Origin: SZUA-442 sp963753185
GTDB lineage: Bacteria > Actinomycetota > Acidimicrobiia > Spongiisociales > UBA5794
Length of the DNA stretch: 64,000 bases
NCBI GenBank assembly: GCA_963753185.1
Contig: CAVWBO010000007.1
Location: forward strand, 1,240,001 to 1,304,000
Direction of reading: 5' to 3'
The translations under genes were made by a program, and so were the position numbers. Positions 62,771 through 64,000 of the stretch are shown piece after piece. Position 1 is the stretch's first letter. Each line of letters begins with the position of its first letter. A model generated the notes under the pieces. It saw nothing but the letters and a program-made list of their open reading frames with translations, was not told where the DNA came from and did no database searches.

Positions 62771-64000
62771 TCAGTCCGCCGCTGCTGCCGCGAGCGCCCG
62801 GTCCACCATGTGCGAAGGCAGCTCCTGGTAGTGGTCGTGGCTCGCAGTGAAATGGCCCCATCCCTGGGTGAGTGAACGCAGGTCGATGGCGTAGCGGACG
62901 ATCTCGCTCGTCGGGATCTCGGCCGTGATGGTGTGGGTACCGTCCATGTTCGCCATGGAACCCTGCACCGCGCCACGCCTGGCCGCGATGTCACCCATGA
63001 CGTCGCCCTGGTAGTCCGGCGGTACCGTGATGAGGACGCGGGATACGGGTTCGAGCACGATCGGGCCCGCGCCGTCGAACGCCGCCTTGAATCCCGCTCT
63101 CGCAGCCAGCTTGAATGCCATCTCCGACGAGTCGACCGAGTGGTACTTGCCATCGTCGACCGTCGCCTCGATGTCCACGACCGGGTACCCGTGGAGGCCA
63201 CCCTCGGCCATGGTCTCGATGAGGCCCTTCTCCACGGCAGGGATGAACTGGCGCGGGATGGCTCCGCCCTTGACGGCGTCGATGAATACGAAGCCCTCGC
63301 CGCGGGGCAGGGGAGCGAGCTTGAGGTGGCACACGCCGAATTGGCCGTGGCCTCCAGACTGCTTCTTGTGCTTGCCCTCGGCTTCGGCCGGGCGGGTGAT
63401 CGTCTCGCGGTACGCGACACGGACGGGTTCCTGGTCCACCTGGACCCCGAACTTCCGCTCGAGCTTCTCGAGCGTGATGCCGAGGTGGGTCTCCCCGAGA
63501 CCCCACAGCAGGGTCTGGCGTGTCTCCTCGTTCTGTGTCATCGCCAACGATGCGTCCTCGTCGAGGATCCTCGACAGCGAGGTCGACAGCTTGTCGTCAT
63601 CGGCCTGGGTTCTCGCAACGACTGCGGTGGCGAGAACAGCAGGCGGTCGATCGATCGGAAGGGCCTTCACGGGCTTGTTCTTCGGGGCGAGGGTGTCCCC
63701 TGTCGTGGTGTTGGTGAGCTTCGCCGCGGCGACGATGTCGCCTGCGGGCGCCGCGTCCACGAGTGTCGTCTCCTTTCCGAACATGGTCGCGATCTTGGCG
63801 AGGCGCTCGTCCTGGCCAGTCCTCGCATTCGTGAGGTGGGTCTCGGGCTTGATCGTGCCAGACAAGACCTTCATGAGGGAGATCTGGCCGACGTACGGAT
63901 CGGCGAGCGTCTTGAACACGAACGCAAGCGGATCGCCGTTCGGGTCCTTCTCGATCTCGACGATCTCGTCGCCCGCCATCACCTCGGTGAGCGGCCGGTC
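62771..64000 (-). CDS. elongation factor G-like protein (EF-G2 type), 5' end outside window
   Basis: The minus-strand frame is open to the window edge; about 410 C-terminal residues are visible. Domain II (FKTLADPYVGQISLMKVLSGTIKP), domain III (LLWGLGETHLGITLEKLERKFGVQV), domain IV (KHKKQSGGHGQFGVCHLKLAP) and domain V (LEPVSRVLITVPPDYQGDVMGDIAARRGAV) follow EF-G order. The relaxed sequence of domains III and V points to the EF-G2-like paralogue found in actinobacteria rather than the main translocase. The G domain is outside the window. It converges with the DUF501 gene, 13 bp apart. Confidence 0.88.
   Translation of the reverse strand, partial: DRPLTEVMAGDEIVEIEKDPNGDPLAFVFKTLADPYVGQISLMKVLSGTIKPETHLTNARTGQDERLAKIATMFGKETTLVDAAPAGDIVAAAKLTNTTTGDTLAPKNKPVKALPIDRPPAVLATAVVARTQADDDKLSTSLSRILDEDASLAMTQNEETRQTLLWGLGETHLGITLEKLERKFGVQVDQEPVRVAYRETITRPAEAEGKHKKQSGGHGQFGVCHLKLAPLPRGEGFVFIDAVKGGAIPRQFIPAVEKGLIETMAEGGLHGYPVVDIEATVDDGKYHSVDSSEMAFKLAARAGFKAAFDGAGPIVLEPVSRVLITVPPDYQGDVMGDIAARRGAVQGSMANMDGTHTITAEIPTSEIVRYAIDLRSLTQGWGHFTASHDHYQELPSHMVDRALAAAAAD

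Overview
The window is a high-GC, gene-dense chromosomal segment of a free-living bacterium, most likely an actinobacterium (Actinomycetota). I suspect a deep-branching, Acidimicrobiia-like lineage, but cannot prove it from the sequence. The evidence is an actinobacterial-type LexA box (TCGAAC-N4-GTTCGA), the mini ribosomal protein bL37, DUF501 next to an FtsB-like gene, DUF222/HNH and DUF664 proteins, and frequent GTG/TTG starts. Several start codons sit 6-9 nt after a TAnnnT box, suggesting leaderless mRNAs. No prophage, insertion sequence, CRISPR array or rRNA was seen, and no gene-free gap exceeds about 300 bp.

Layout. 1-6.2 kb: tail of a DUF4386 protein, a very large DUF1269-sulfatase fusion, and a molybdate transporter operon (modABC). 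6.2-13.2 kb: SOS-box-linked DUF222/HNH gene (frameshifted), LtrA-like membrane protein, short UvrA-like ATPase, secreted FG-GAP-type repeat protein. 13.2-17.7 kb: carbinolamine-dehydratase/VOC fusion, SthA-like flavoprotein lacking the redox cysteine, then a fluoride module (riboswitch, crcB, DUF190), a winged-helix AlkZ-like gene and a flippase remnant. 17.6-29.9 kb: PAP2 phosphatase, DinB-type protein, ATP-dependent PEP carboxykinase, AspT-like antiporter, PQQ-propeller lipoprotein, META-domain protein, CNNM/CorC protein, cobalamin adenosyltransferase, YbaK deacylase and glucose-6-phosphate dehydrogenase. 30-34.8 kb: metY-metX behind a cysteine/methionine-rich leader peptide and attenuator hairpin, plus an MscS channel and MFS transporter. 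34.9-41.8 kb: envelope proteins, bL37, rsmI, abrB, and a permease-thioredoxin pair behind two ArsR-like operators.

41.9-62.8 kb is a long co-directional housekeeping cluster: metG-tatD-rsmA-ispE-tRNA-Gln-glmU-prs-aceK-rplY-pth-glpK-pgsA-epimerase-mfd-surA/prsA-mazG-eno-ftsB-DUF501. With rsmI and abrB just upstream, this order strongly resembles the Bacillus rsmI-abrB-metS-tatD-rsmA-ispE ... glmU-prs-ctc-pth-mfd-mazG-divIC region. It covers translation, isoprenoid, cell-wall and PRPP synthesis, repair and division. The insertions relative to that order (aceK, glpK, the epimerase, eno) stand out; aceK is unusual for this phylum. An EF-G-like gene on the opposite strand runs off the end.

Four conserved genes (DUF222/HNH, crcB, pgsA, DUF501) each carry one apparent single-base frameshift. 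Because pgsA is normally essential, assembly or sequencing error is more likely than genuine decay, and all four need reads to settle.
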